From: JAMOAW01 sp039908535
Lineage (GTDB): Bacteria > Pseudomonadota > Magnetococcia > Magnetococcales > JADFZT01
Reading direction: 5' to 3'
Assembly (NCBI GenBank): GCA_039908535.1
Contig: JAMOAW010000013.1
Span: 27,576-91,575 of the forward strand
DNA: 64,000 nt
Part shown: piece after piece, positions 1 through 8,409 of the stretch
Layout of the letters: each line of letters starts with the position of its first letter
Numbering within the stretch: the stretch's first letter is position 1
Translations under genes and position numbers: made by a program
The notes under the pieces: generated by a model
The model's input: only the letters and a program-made list of their open reading frames with translations
What the model was told of the DNA's origin: nothing
Databases searched by the model: none

Positions 1-52
1 ATTTAAAATTTATCATAATTTTGTTATATCTCATAAAATCGGAGAGGGAGGG

Positions 53-553
53 ATGATTACAAAATTATTGGGAGAAATTCCTTTTTTTTGGGAATTTACT
101 CAGGAAGAGCGAGAAATTTTTGCTCAAAATGACAGTTTCTTTGCCAATTATCTACCTGGAGAAGAGTTGATTTGCGAAGGAGATACCGACGATGCCCTGT
201 TTATTGTGATTCAAGGGCAGGTGAAGGTGAACAAAAACGATAACCCAGGAAAGGTGCTGGCCATTTTGGGACCTGGGACTATTTTGGGAGAAATCTCTTT
301 TTTGACCAGGCGTACTCGTAGTAGCAATGTAACTGCCGTGGATGCGGTGGTGGCTTTCAAGATGGATAGTTCCACGATTGAAAAAAGTCATCTGAATCCC
401 AACTTGTACAATAAAATTCGAGAACGTTTAATTTCAATCCTAGCGGATCGACTGGAAAACATGAACCAAGCCCTGATTCATCAAAAAGAGATCAATCACA
501 CATTGAGTCAGGCCTTACGAGCGCAGATAATGAATTCTGGTTCCAAGAATTGA
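53..553 (+). CDS. Cyclic nucleotide-binding (CAP_ED-like) domain protein
   Basis: This 166-residue protein is essentially one cNMP-binding beta-roll. It has the typical stretch GEELICEGDTDDALFIVIQGQ near residues 36-55 and the phosphate-binding-cassette-like GEISFLTRRTRSSNV at about 79-93. No helix-turn-helix follows; the C-terminus is a helical tail. It is therefore probably a stand-alone nucleotide sensor and not a CRP-type regulator. The ATG at 53 is preceded by a strong GGAGAGGGAGGG ribosome site. The next gene is a clear paralogue, so the pair arose by tandem duplication. The ligand and partner cannot be told from sequence. Confidence 0.85.
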   Translation: MITKLLGEIPFFWEFTQEEREIFAQNDSFFANYLPGEELICEGDTDDALFIVIQGQVKVNKNDNPGKVLAILGPGTILGEISFLTRRTRSSNVTAVDAVVAFKMDSSTIEKSHLNPNLYNKIRERLISILADRLENMNQALIHQKEINHTLSQALRAQIMNSGSKN

Positions 554-600
554 TGGATTGATTTTTATTTATAATTTTTCACCTAGGGGAACGACCTAAA

Positions 601-1065
601 ATGATACGAATAAAAAGGGATGGAATGACCATTTTAAAAGCAATGGAACAAATTCCTTTCTTTTGGCATTTTACCCCCGAAGAAAAGGCGGATTTGGTAA
701 AAACAGAAGCCTTGTTCGAACATTATTTGGATGGTGAATATATTATCCATGAAGGAGGCGGTGATTCCTCTCTGTTTATCATGATTAGTGGCAAGGCCTT
801 GGTGACTCGAAATGTGCGTCCCAGTTTAATTTTGGCAACGTTAGAATCTGGTGCCGTATTTGGTGAACTCTCCTTTTTAACCAATCGAACCCGTTCTACC
901 AATGTCATTGCTCAGGGAGAGGTGACTGTTTTTAAATTGGACAGTCACGATATTTTAAAAAAAATGAATTTGAGTTTGCAAAATAAAATCAAAGACCAAT
1001 TGATTGATATTTTAGTCCATCGTCTGGATGATATGAATCAAACCCTCCTAGGGGTGTTGCGATAG
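601..1065 (+). CDS. Cyclic nucleotide-binding domain protein, tandem paralogue
   Basis: It is a 154-residue paralogue of the preceding gene, with the same IPFFW(H/E)FT start and the GELSFLTNRTRSTNV cassette, and again no DNA-binding domain. The ATG at 625 aligns exactly with the start of the upstream paralogue, so the eight extra residues from 601 may not be made. The C-terminal LVHRLDDMNQTLL helix is conserved between the two copies (LADRLENMNQALI upstream), which suggests a shared partner or dimer surface. The 47-nt gap to the upstream gene suggests co-transcription. Confidence 0.82.
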   Translation: MIRIKRDGMTILKAMEQIPFFWHFTPEEKADLVKTEALFEHYLDGEYIIHEGGGDSSLFIMISGKALVTRNVRPSLILATLESGAVFGELSFLTNRTRSTNVIAQGEVTVFKLDSHDILKKMNLSLQNKIKDQLIDILVHRLDDMNQTLLGVLR

Positions 1066-1094
1066 CCAGATGTTTTTAAAAATAAAGCGGATTG

Positions 1095-1769
1095 TTAGAT
1101 GACAGGATGAATTTCGCGCAGGCTGATAACAGGCCAATTATTTTGTTGTGCCATGTCGCGTAACCGTGCATCGGGATCTACCGCAACTGGATTTTCTACC
1201 ATTTCCAGCAAGGGAAGATCATTTATCGAGTCGCTGTAAAACCAGCTATTTTTTAGGGAATGGCCGGTTTTTTGTAACCAATTTTGTAGACAGAGTACTT
1301 TTCCCTCACGGAAACAAGGAACCCCTTCGGCGCGTCCGGTATAGAGGCCCTCGGCATTGCGTTCTAAATCGGTCGCCAGAAGATGATCCACCCCCAATTC
1401 TTGGGCAATGGGGGCAGTTACAAAACGGTTGGTGGCGGTGATGATGAGGGTGATATCTCCCTGATGACGATGCTTCTCGATTAATTGTATCCCTTTAGGC
1501 AGGAAGATAGGGCGAATTTTTTCCTTCATAAAGCGACTGTGCCATTGGGAGAGCGTTTTTGGATCTTGCCCGGCTAAAAAACCGAGTTGAAAGTGCAAAT
1601 AGGCGTGAATATCTAAAACACCTTGGCGATAATCTTCATAAAAACGTCTATTTTCGGTCTCATAATGGTTTGATTCCACAATACCCTGTTCAACAAGAAA
1701 CCGTCCCCATAGGTAATCACTATCCCCATTGAGAAGGGTTTCATCTAAATCAAAAAGTGCGAGGCTCAT
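1095..1769 (-). CDS. HAD-superfamily IB hydrolase (SerB-like phosphatase)
   Basis: The 224-residue protein has the HAD motifs in order: DLDET (nucleophile Asp, residues 7-11), an ITATN motif II, and a downstream SDSINDLPLLEMV motif IV with the metal-binding acidic residues. The helical cap between motifs I and II and the length fit HAD-IB enzymes annotated as phosphoserine-phosphatase-like. The true substrate is not visible; housekeeping SerB is usually longer or carries ACT domains. The ATG at 1769 has AAGGA upstream. The gene converges with the preceding cNMP-binding gene. Confidence 0.85.
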   Translation of the reverse strand: MSLALFDLDETLLNGDSDYLWGRFLVEQGIVESNHYETENRRFYEDYRQGVLDIHAYLHFQLGFLAGQDPKTLSQWHSRFMKEKIRPIFLPKGIQLIEKHRHQGDITLIITATNRFVTAPIAQELGVDHLLATDLERNAEGLYTGRAEGVPCFREGKVLCLQNWLQKTGHSLKNSWFYSDSINDLPLLEMVENPVAVDPDARLRDMAQQNNWPVISLREIHPVI

Positions 1770-1862
1770 TCATATTCCTTTGAATTGTGATGGCAGATAG
1801 ATTTATAGTATAGATCTCTTTTACCTCTTCGCAAGATATAACCAGACGAAATTGTTTATTTA

Positions 1863-2021
1863 ATGTATCGGAAAAATAAAAATCAAGACCTTGGGGGGGC
1901 GGAGAACCGCCCCCCAATCCCCCCCACCCTTCTTTTTTAATTTTTAAAAAAAAGAAGGGGTTTGGGGGATTCATCCCCCAAGGTTTTGTCTTTGACTTTT
2001 TGCCTGCAGGGCATCATGTTC
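1863..2021 (+). repeat. Type-A palindromic interspersed repeat, copy 1 (full length)
   Basis: A roughly 155-bp element runs from ATGTATCGGAAAAATAAAAA to a terminal GCATCATGTTC. It holds two strong hairpins: one of the form GGGGGGCGG-agaa-CCGCCCCCC and one TTGGGGGA-ttca-TCCCCCAA, separated by an A-rich/T-rich centre. It fills most of the space between the divergently transcribed HAD gene and the next forward gene. At least a dozen similar copies lie in this window. Confidence 0.9.
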
Positions 2022-2113
2022 AAAAATTAAGAACAGCGAAAAAAAGCCTAAACTCTTTTTCAGATTTGCCGATAATAGAGTTAGGAGCAATTTATTTCTA
2101 AGTGGAGGTCAAA

Positions 2114-2512
2114 ATGATCAACGCCATCCCAGCCACGGCTTTGCAAGGTTTATCCAATCCCTTGGTTCAACAAACCAGTCTGAATCAAGTTCCTCATGAT
2201 ATTCGGACAAACAATTCAGAACAACTGGTGAATCGCAACGTCAATCCAATAGGGAATCAAACGGGCTCTTCAGGAGCCAATCAGCGTTCATCCGGCAAGG
2301 AGACCTCTGCCGGGCAAAAAGATTTTCCGCCCCAAAGGTCTGTTTATTTTGAAAGTGTCGTTCAAGATACCCAGGAGAAGGTCAGTCAAACGCGACAGAA
2401 GGTTTCACAATTTTTTCTTCACGTTGCGTCACCAGCCACCAGAGCGCAGCAGGGTGGGTCTGATGTAAATCAAATGGATGGCACCTCGCCTTCTGTGGAT
2501 ATTTTGGCCTGA
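2114..2512 (+). CDS. Unrecognised 132-residue polar protein
   Basis: It is not recognised. GGAGG at 2103-2107 precedes the ATG at 2114 and decides the start; an in-frame GTG at 2102 is less likely. The middle is rich in Asn, Gln, Ser and Gly and probably disordered. Residues around 80-115 (FESVVQDTQEKVSQTRQKVS) look like one amphipathic helix. There is no signal peptide or membrane segment. The opening MINAIPATALQGL resembles the short hydrophobic starts of small cytoplasmic or flagellar accessory proteins, but no function can be given. Confidence 0.6.
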   Translation: MINAIPATALQGLSNPLVQQTSLNQVPHDIRTNNSEQLVNRNVNPIGNQTGSSGANQRSSGKETSAGQKDFPPQRSVYFESVVQDTQEKVSQTRQKVSQFFLHVASPATRAQQGGSDVNQMDGTSPSVDILA

Positions 2513-2649
2513 TATATAAATAGATTTTACTAAAAAAGTCTTTTATTTTAGACCCGTATCCTTTTTTATACGCTGTCTAAATATAAAATGAGAGGGAGTA
2601 TGTCTATTCTCAAAGGCTACTTTTAAGAAAATTTGGTGTAAGACCATAC

Positions 2650-2937
2650 ATGCAAGGTTCAAAGAAAAACCCTGTAAATTGTCTTCAGTGTCAATTTTAT
2701 CATGTCACTTGGGATGCCGATTTTCCAAGAGGATGTCGGATCATGGGCTTTAAATCCAAAATAATGCCGTCACAGCAGGTTTTTGAGGCATCGGGTCGCT
2801 CGTGTCAGACATTTCAAGCCAAAAAGACGGATCATCCCCCCCAAACTGCCGAGGGAGGCAAAAGCACATCAGACCGCTCTGTCACCGATACTTTTAAAAT
2901 ATCAACCCCCTTACAGCGATACAATCGCTGGATTTAG
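2650..2937 (+). CDS. Small cysteine-containing conserved protein
   Basis: This 95-residue protein has an N-terminal conserved block: NCLQCQFYHVTWD, then FPRGCRIMGFKSK, then GRSC. The spaced cysteines (CxxC...C...C) suggest a small metal- or zinc-binding fold. Similar short proteins occur widely in proteobacteria and are sometimes labelled as uracil-DNA-glycosylase-related without proof; that link is from memory and weak. The C-terminal third is polar and probably disordered. It is convergent with the HNH gene. Confidence 0.65.
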   Translation: MQGSKKNPVNCLQCQFYHVTWDADFPRGCRIMGFKSKIMPSQQVFEASGRSCQTFQAKKTDHPPQTAEGGKSTSDRSVTDTFKISTPLQRYNRWI

Positions 2938-2963
2938 TTGGCATTGGCTGGAATGACATTTTT

Positions 2964-3290
2964 TTAACCACTCTCTTTCTCCTCTTCAATTTGTACCTTC
3001 CAAGTTTCGGCGGGGGTGTTGCTTTTGCGCTGATTACAGGCCATACAGGCTGGAACGCAGTTGCTTTTGCTGGTTTTGCCGCCATGAATCAGAGGAACGA
3101 CATGATCCAAAGTTAATTGACTGGGGTGGGTTTGACTTCCACAGTAGGCACAAGTTCCAACGCCGATACGGTTTTTCCACCACGCCGATCTTTTCAACTC
3201 GCGGGCCTTTTGCCGCTCCCTATCCAAATGATCTGCATCAAAACTAAAACCGGTTCCTGGTAAATAATCTGCCTGTCTATGTCTGCTCAT
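2964..3290 (-). CDS. HNH endonuclease domain protein
   Basis: The 108-residue protein is a compact HNH nuclease: CAYCG (first zinc knuckle), then LDHVVPLIHGGKTSKSNCVPAC carrying the catalytic His and the central Asn, then the second knuckle CxxC in PACMACNQRKSN. Its ATG lies inside the glnE stop (ATGA overlap at 3287-3290), so translation is coupled to glnE. The family includes free-standing nucleases of unknown role; nothing here marks it as homing or restriction-linked. Confidence 0.85.
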   Translation of the reverse strand: MSRHRQADYLPGTGFSFDADHLDRERQKARELKRSAWWKNRIGVGTCAYCGSQTHPSQLTLDHVVPLIHGGKTSKSNCVPACMACNQRKSNTPAETWKVQIEEEKESG

Positions 3291-6200
3291 GGTGTGATAA
3301 AAAACCGTTCAAAAATGGGTTGGACAGCCGCAAAGTGTTGTTTTAAAACTCCGACAAGTTCCTCATTGTGGTTCATCTCGTAGAGGCGTGCGAGTCGAAT
3401 CGGGTCTTGAGAGTTGAGATCGATTTGGTTTGTGGAATGGCCATGTAACAGCCGCAGACGATTTTCGGTCAAGAGGTAAAATCGATAGGCCTCCTCTAAG
3501 GTTTGATATTCGGTTTCACTCAGCAAGTTTTGGCGCAAGAGGGCATAAAGGGCTTCGCTTAGGTTGGGACGTAATATTTTTGGGTATTGGTTTGCATAGG
3601 CCAACAAAAGAAATTGGACCAAAAATTCAATGTCAACGATTCCCCCCCGGCTTTGTTTGATATCCAGGATGCCTTCTTTAGGTTTTTTTTCTTGAAACAT
3701 GCGCAGGCGCATCTCTAAAACTTCCTGACGCACCCGCTCTATGGATCTTTTTTGACACAGAATGGTCTGGATTGCCTCTTTTAAACGACCAGTCAGTTCT
3801 GGTTCACCCACCGCCACTCTGGCTCTGGTGAGGGCCTGATGTTCCCAAAGCCAAGCAGAGGCGTGTTGATATTGGCAAAAACTCTCCAAAGAGGTGACCA
3901 AGGGGCCAGATTGACCAGAAGGGCGCAGACGCATGTCGAGTTCATACAGTTTGCCATTTTCGGTCAATGTGGTGATGGCGATAATGATTTTTCGACCCAA
4001 CTTGTTAAAAAAAACGGTATTTGTGAGTGATTTTTCCCCATCGGTCCACTGTTGTTCTCCTTGGCTGTCATGGACAAAAATAAGGTCCAAATCCGAAGAG
4101 TAGTTTAACTCCGAGCCACCCAGTTTACCCATGGCCAAAATGGCAAAATGGGCCAAATGGCGTTGACCATGGGTATCGGTCCAACAGGGTGAGCCGTGTT
4201 GGACGGTAAGTTCGTCTAAGGCATCGGTTAAAATATGGGTCAAGATTGTATCGGCAAGGGAAGAGAGACCAGAGACCACCTCTGAGGGTTCAGCGATTTG
4301 AGAGAGATCGCGAATGCCAATCCGCAAAACTTCGGTATTTTTAAATTCACGAATGACCCGAAACCGCTCTTCTTGTAAAGAGGCGGGGTTGGAAGTGCGG
4401 GCCATCTCTTGGACAAGTTGAAGTCGCTCAGAGAGGAGTCGATGTAGATCGCTACGGCCTCGATAGTGTTCCAAAAAGTCGCGGGTGGTTAAGTTATCCA
4501 GGAGAACTGGATGTTGAACAAGAAATTTGGACAATAGAGTAGATGAACCAAACAGGCGCGCCAATAGACGAATCACATGTGGATGTTCGACCAACAGGGC
4601 CAGATAACTGCTGCGCGTTCCAACTTGCATTAAAAAGGCTTGAGCATTTTGCAAAGCCATATCTGGATCTGGGGCTTGTAAAATCTCGTGGAGAAGCAAC
4701 GGGAATAAACGGTGGATCCAAAGACGCATTTTTTCGGTCAAGGAGGTCTTGCGTGGACCATCGCGTAGGATAGCAAGCCACTCCATGGCCTGTTCTGGGT
4801 TCTGAAATCCGGCTTCAGTCAGGAAGGATAGACAGGTTTGTGTGTGAAAATTTTGTTCACACTCCATTAATTTTTCGACGAGGGGATCCCTCTTTTGCGG
4901 TCGGTGCCGCTCTCCATCGAAAAAGAGGTTGCTATAAATCTGATGGACACTGGAGGTGACCTGTTTTATTTTGCCTTTTAAAGTTTCGCTATCGGCAATG
5001 CCCAAACGTCGCGCGAGGAGGAAAAATTCGGCGGGATCTTGAGGAAGGCAATGCACTTGTTGCTCTTCGATGATTTGCAAGCGGTGTTCCACTTGGCGCA
5101 AAAAGGTATACCCTTGACAAAGGGTTTGCGCGGTTTTGGCATCGATGAGGCCTTGTTTTTCTAAAGCTTCGATGGTGGGAATGGTTTCACGCAAGCGCAA
5201 CTTGGGATTTTTTCCACCGTGGATCAATTGCAACACTTGGGCAAAAAATTCAATTTCGCGAATGCCGCCATAGCCGAGTTTTACATTGTGGTGATAATTT
5301 TGTAATTTATTCATCTTATGGTCTATTTTATGTTTCATCTCCCGAATGGCATCCAATGCCGTAAAATCCAGATAGCGCCGATAGACAAAGGGTTTTAAGC
5401 TCAATAAAAAATCGTTACCCAAAGGTAAATGACCTGCCACGGGACGTGCTTTGATCATAGCGGCCCGTTCCCAAGTTTGCCCCCAAGATTCATAATAGGT
5501 CAGGGCAGCCGTGGTAGAGAGACACAATTCACCACTCTCTCCTTCGGGACGCAATCGAGCATCGACGCGAAAAACCATACCATCGGCGGTTAAATCTTGT
5601 AGCAGACGCATCACTTCCCTGGCCAACAAAGAGAAAAATTGTTTGGCCGATAAGGGTCTGCTGCCGTTGGTGGAGCCATTTTCATGGTCGTAGAGAAAAA
5701 TGACATCCACATCTGAAGAAAAATTCAACTCCCAGGCCCCCAGTTTACCCATACCGAGGATCACAAAATGGGCGGGAATCTCTCCTTCAGCGGTTTGGAG
5801 GAGAGGAGAGCCATGTTTTTGGGCCAATCGATACCAACTCCAACAGAAGGCGGCTTCCAAGCTGGCATCGGCCACGGCGGTGAGTCCAAGGGTGGTCTCT
5901 TTGAGGGTAGCCTCTTCAGTCAGGTCCAAAAGAGCGATGCGCAAAAATTGCCGATGTTTTTGGCGACGCAACAGGGCGGCCACCTCCATCTGGGAGTTGA
6001 CACCCATCACCTGAGCAACCAGACGCTCTTTGATGATTTGTGGATCAGATTCGACGTTACCCTCGATGAGTTCCAGGAGAAATTCCGGCCAACGCCCCAA
6101 AACGCGAGTTAAATAGGGGCTGTTACCCAAGGCATAGACCAGACGTTTGCGCCAGAGGGGATCTTGGCAAGCCAAGGTCACGCCCTTTAATTTTTCAGAC

Positions 6201-6346
6201 CCCGCTGCATGTTCCCCGATGACCCGCAAGAGACGGTTGTAAACCGCTTCTGGCTGCGCGGTCTGCTCGGCCAAAGGCGCAAGTTCGGCGACCTCTTCGG
6301 CTGTTAGAGAGAGCGTGGTTTGGATGTGTTGTTCAGATTCGTTCAA
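3287..6346 (-). CDS. glnE: Glutamine synthetase adenylyltransferase/adenylyl-removing enzyme
   Basis: GlnE sets glutamine synthetase activity by adding or removing AMP in response to nitrogen status through PII. The 1019-residue protein has the two expected nucleotidyltransferase halves, each with the GMGKLG...SSD(V/L)D signature: ILGMGKLGAWELNFSSDVDV in the N-terminal de-adenylylating half, and ILAMGKLGGSELNYSSDLDL in the C-terminal adenylylating half. RLRPEGESGEL and RLRPSGQSGPL follow the respective sites. It is slightly longer than the usual ~950 residues. It is translationally coupled to the HNH gene. Confidence 0.97.
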   Translation of the reverse strand: MNESEQHIQTTLSLTAEEVAELAPLAEQTAQPEAVYNRLLRVIGEHAAGSEKLKGVTLACQDPLWRKRLVYALGNSPYLTRVLGRWPEFLLELIEGNVESDPQIIKERLVAQVMGVNSQMEVAALLRRQKHRQFLRIALLDLTEEATLKETTLGLTAVADASLEAAFCWSWYRLAQKHGSPLLQTAEGEIPAHFVILGMGKLGAWELNFSSDVDVIFLYDHENGSTNGSRPLSAKQFFSLLAREVMRLLQDLTADGMVFRVDARLRPEGESGELCLSTTAALTYYESWGQTWERAAMIKARPVAGHLPLGNDFLLSLKPFVYRRYLDFTALDAIREMKHKIDHKMNKLQNYHHNVKLGYGGIREIEFFAQVLQLIHGGKNPKLRLRETIPTIEALEKQGLIDAKTAQTLCQGYTFLRQVEHRLQIIEEQQVHCLPQDPAEFFLLARRLGIADSETLKGKIKQVTSSVHQIYSNLFFDGERHRPQKRDPLVEKLMECEQNFHTQTCLSFLTEAGFQNPEQAMEWLAILRDGPRKTSLTEKMRLWIHRLFPLLLHEILQAPDPDMALQNAQAFLMQVGTRSSYLALLVEHPHVIRLLARLFGSSTLLSKFLVQHPVLLDNLTTRDFLEHYRGRSDLHRLLSERLQLVQEMARTSNPASLQEERFRVIREFKNTEVLRIGIRDLSQIAEPSEVVSGLSSLADTILTHILTDALDELTVQHGSPCWTDTHGQRHLAHFAILAMGKLGGSELNYSSDLDLIFVHDSQGEQQWTDGEKSLTNTVFFNKLGRKIIIAITTLTENGKLYELDMRLRPSGQSGPLVTSLESFCQYQHASAWLWEHQALTRARVAVGEPELTGRLKEAIQTILCQKRSIERVRQEVLEMRLRMFQEKKPKEGILDIKQSRGGIVDIEFLVQFLLLAYANQYPKILRPNLSEALYALLRQNLLSETEYQTLEEAYRFYLLTENRLRLLHGHSTNQIDLNSQDPIRLARLYEMNHNEELVGVLKQHFAAVQPIFERFFITP

Positions 6347-6390
6347 TGTTTTTCCTTGCAGGTCTTTTTTTTAACGATAGCCTTTAGAAT

Positions 6391-6544
6391 AGGATGCCCT
6401 TCGGGCAAAAAATCAAAAGCAAAACCCTGGGGGATGAATCCCCCAGACCCCCTCTTTTTTTTAAGAATTAAAAAAAAGAGGGGGGAGGATTGGGGGGCGG
6501 TTCTCTGCCCCCAAAGGTCTTGATTTTGCCTTTTCCGATACATA
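6391..6544 (-). repeat. Type-A palindromic repeat, reverse orientation
   Basis: This is a full copy in reverse orientation, starting at GATGCCCTTCGGGC and ending at CCGATACAT. It fills the gap between the PHP gene end and the glnE start, both on the minus strand. It has both hairpins of the family (GGGGGATGAATCCCCC and a diverged GGGGGGCGGTTCTCTGCCCCC) and could end transcription of glnE's upstream neighbour. Confidence 0.9.
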
Positions 6545-6553
6545 AACATCAAG

Positions 6554-7303
6554 TCAAACCAATCTCTCCACTTCCTGCAAAGCCCACCCCAAGGCCTCTG
6601 ATCTATGGGCGTTGGAGCCAAGAGAAATGAGGGCGTTGTGACGGCGGCAAATCTCTAGGTAGGGGGTGATCGGTTTTTGATAAGCGGGATTGAGTTCTAT
6701 GGCAATACCGTTGGCGGTGGCTTTTTGGACGATATCTTCGAATAGTTCCATGGGAAAAGGGCGGGCGTTGTAGGCTGTACATACCCCGCCTGGATGGGCG
6801 ATGGCATCGATGAGAGGATTTTCGATGAGAGAGAGTAAACCTTTATACTCCAACTCAATCGCCCGGTTGGGATCTAGATCTATGTCGTTCCATCCATAAC
6901 CAGGATAAGCATGAACCGCACCTAAAATAAACTCTACCCGCGCCAACATCTCTGGCGTGATTTGTAACCCGCCATTATAATCAATGATTGGAACTTCTAG
7001 ACCAATGGCAATGGACATGCGATCTTTAAATTGTGCTTGTACATGCTCAATTTGTTCGACATACTTCCGAAACCAATCCGGATGTCTGACCAGTTCTGGC
7101 TCGGTGTGTTCGGTATAAATCAACCGTTTAACTCCCTTTTGCCACGCATACCACGCCATATCATCAACCGAGTCTCTGCCATCGGCAAAGGTGGTGTGCA
7201 AATGGTATTCCCAGGCTGGGAGAGGTTTGCTTAACTCTGTGGCTGATAAAAAGAGAGGCTGCCACTGTAACTGGTGCAATTTGGCCAAATTTTTCTCCGA
7301 CAA
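6554..7303 (-). CDS. PHP-domain metal-dependent phosphoesterase (histidinol-phosphatase-like)
   Basis: The 249-residue protein is a PHP-family TIM-like barrel. Metal ligands are seen in YHLHTTFADG (HxH near residue 33), IYTEHTEPE, IGLEVPI, GAVHAYPG, IAHPGG and the terminal LGSNAHR. This order matches HisK-type and YcdX-type phosphoesterases. Without other his genes nearby the histidinol-phosphate assignment is only possible. An internal Asp/Asn-rich loop (NDIDLDPN) is unusual. It is divergent from the LsrF-like gene. Confidence 0.82.
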   Translation of the reverse strand: MSEKNLAKLHQLQWQPLFLSATELSKPLPAWEYHLHTTFADGRDSVDDMAWYAWQKGVKRLIYTEHTEPELVRHPDWFRKYVEQIEHVQAQFKDRMSIAIGLEVPIIDYNGGLQITPEMLARVEFILGAVHAYPGYGWNDIDLDPNRAIELEYKGLLSLIENPLIDAIAHPGGVCTAYNARPFPMELFEDIVQKATANGIAIELNPAYQKPITPYLEICRRHNALISLGSNAHRSEALGWALQEVERLV

Positions 7304-7452
7304 CGCAGGCGGTTTATTGAGAGAAAGCTTTTTTGCATTTTAATTAAACATAGTCCACCCTGGGAAAAAAAATAAATGATCATTCCAGCTCAACTAGGTG
7401 AACGTTAACCAAATGATCCAAAATGGATTATACCACAAAGGAGTCTTTATCC

Positions 7453-8334
7453 ATGGCTGATACCGACGGCATCACCAGCAACCACGACTACCATATAGAT
7501 ACACCCATGCAAAGTGAGGTATTTCCTTTAAAAGGGTGCCACTCTTTAGAGTGGGGTATGAAAAACCGACTCGCCAATATTTTTGATCCAAAAAGCGGGC
7601 GAACCGTCATGTTGGCGGTGGACCATGGCTATTTTATGGGACCAACCACCGGTTTGGAACGGATTGATATCAATATTGTCCCACTGCTTCCCTATGCCAA
7701 CACCCTGATGTGTACCCGTGGTATTTTGCGTTCTACCATTCCCCCAACCTTTAATAAAGGGGTGGTGATGCGCGCCAGTGGCGGGCCCAGTATTCTTAAA
7801 GAGTTATCCGATGAAGAGATCGCCGTCAATATCGAAGATGCCATCCGCATGAATGTCGCGGCCATGGCAGTGCAGGTCTTTATTGGCGGCACATTTGAAA
7901 CCCGTTCAGTGCATAATATGACCCGTTTAATCGATCAAGGCAACCGTTATGGTATTCCTGTTTTGGGTGTGACAGCGGTGGGCAAGCAGCTGGTACGCGA
8001 TGCCCAATATATGCGTCTGGCCACCCGTATTTGCGCTGAATTAGGGGCCACTTATGTCAAGACCTATTTTGTGGAAAAAGAGTTTGAAACCGTGACGGCC
8101 TCCTGCCCAGTGCCTATTGTGATTGCTGGCGGTAAAAAAATCCCGGAATTCGACGCCTTGACCATGGCCTATCGAGCCGTACAGCAAGGGGCGGCAGGGG
8201 TGGATATGGGACGCAATATTTTTCAATCTGAAGCCCCTAAAGCGATGATTCAAGCGGTGGGTAAGGTGGTCCATGAAAATATGCCGCCATCGCAAGCGAT
8301 GGAATTTTATTTAACGCTCAAAGCAGAAGGTTAA
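7453..8334 (+). CDS. lsrF: LsrF-family 3-hydroxy-5-phosphonooxypentane-2,4-dione thiolase
   Basis: It is a DeoC/FbaB-type class I aldolase fold. MLAVDHGYFMGPTTGLE, the active-site lysine stretch YVKTYF, IAGGKK and GAAGVDMGRNIFQ match LsrF. In enteric bacteria LsrF moves the acetyl group of the AI-2 degradation intermediate to CoA. AAGGAG nine bases before the ATG at 7453 decides the start over an ATG at 7423. No other lsr gene is visible, so the enzyme may serve a different C5/C6 sugar-phosphate aldol reaction together with the next gene. Confidence 0.85.
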   Translation: MADTDGITSNHDYHIDTPMQSEVFPLKGCHSLEWGMKNRLANIFDPKSGRTVMLAVDHGYFMGPTTGLERIDINIVPLLPYANTLMCTRGILRSTIPPTFNKGVVMRASGGPSILKELSDEEIAVNIEDAIRMNVAAMAVQVFIGGTFETRSVHNMTRLIDQGNRYGIPVLGVTAVGKQLVRDAQYMRLATRICAELGATYVKTYFVEKEFETVTASCPVPIVIAGGKKIPEFDALTMAYRAVQQGAAGVDMGRNIFQSEAPKAMIQAVGKVVHENMPPSQAMEFYLTLKAEG

Positions 8335-8409
8335 TATCCCAAAAAAAGGGAGATTGGGGGGGCGTTTTTTTTACTTCCTAATCTCTTTGTTTTAAAAAAG
8401 GTTAAAAGT

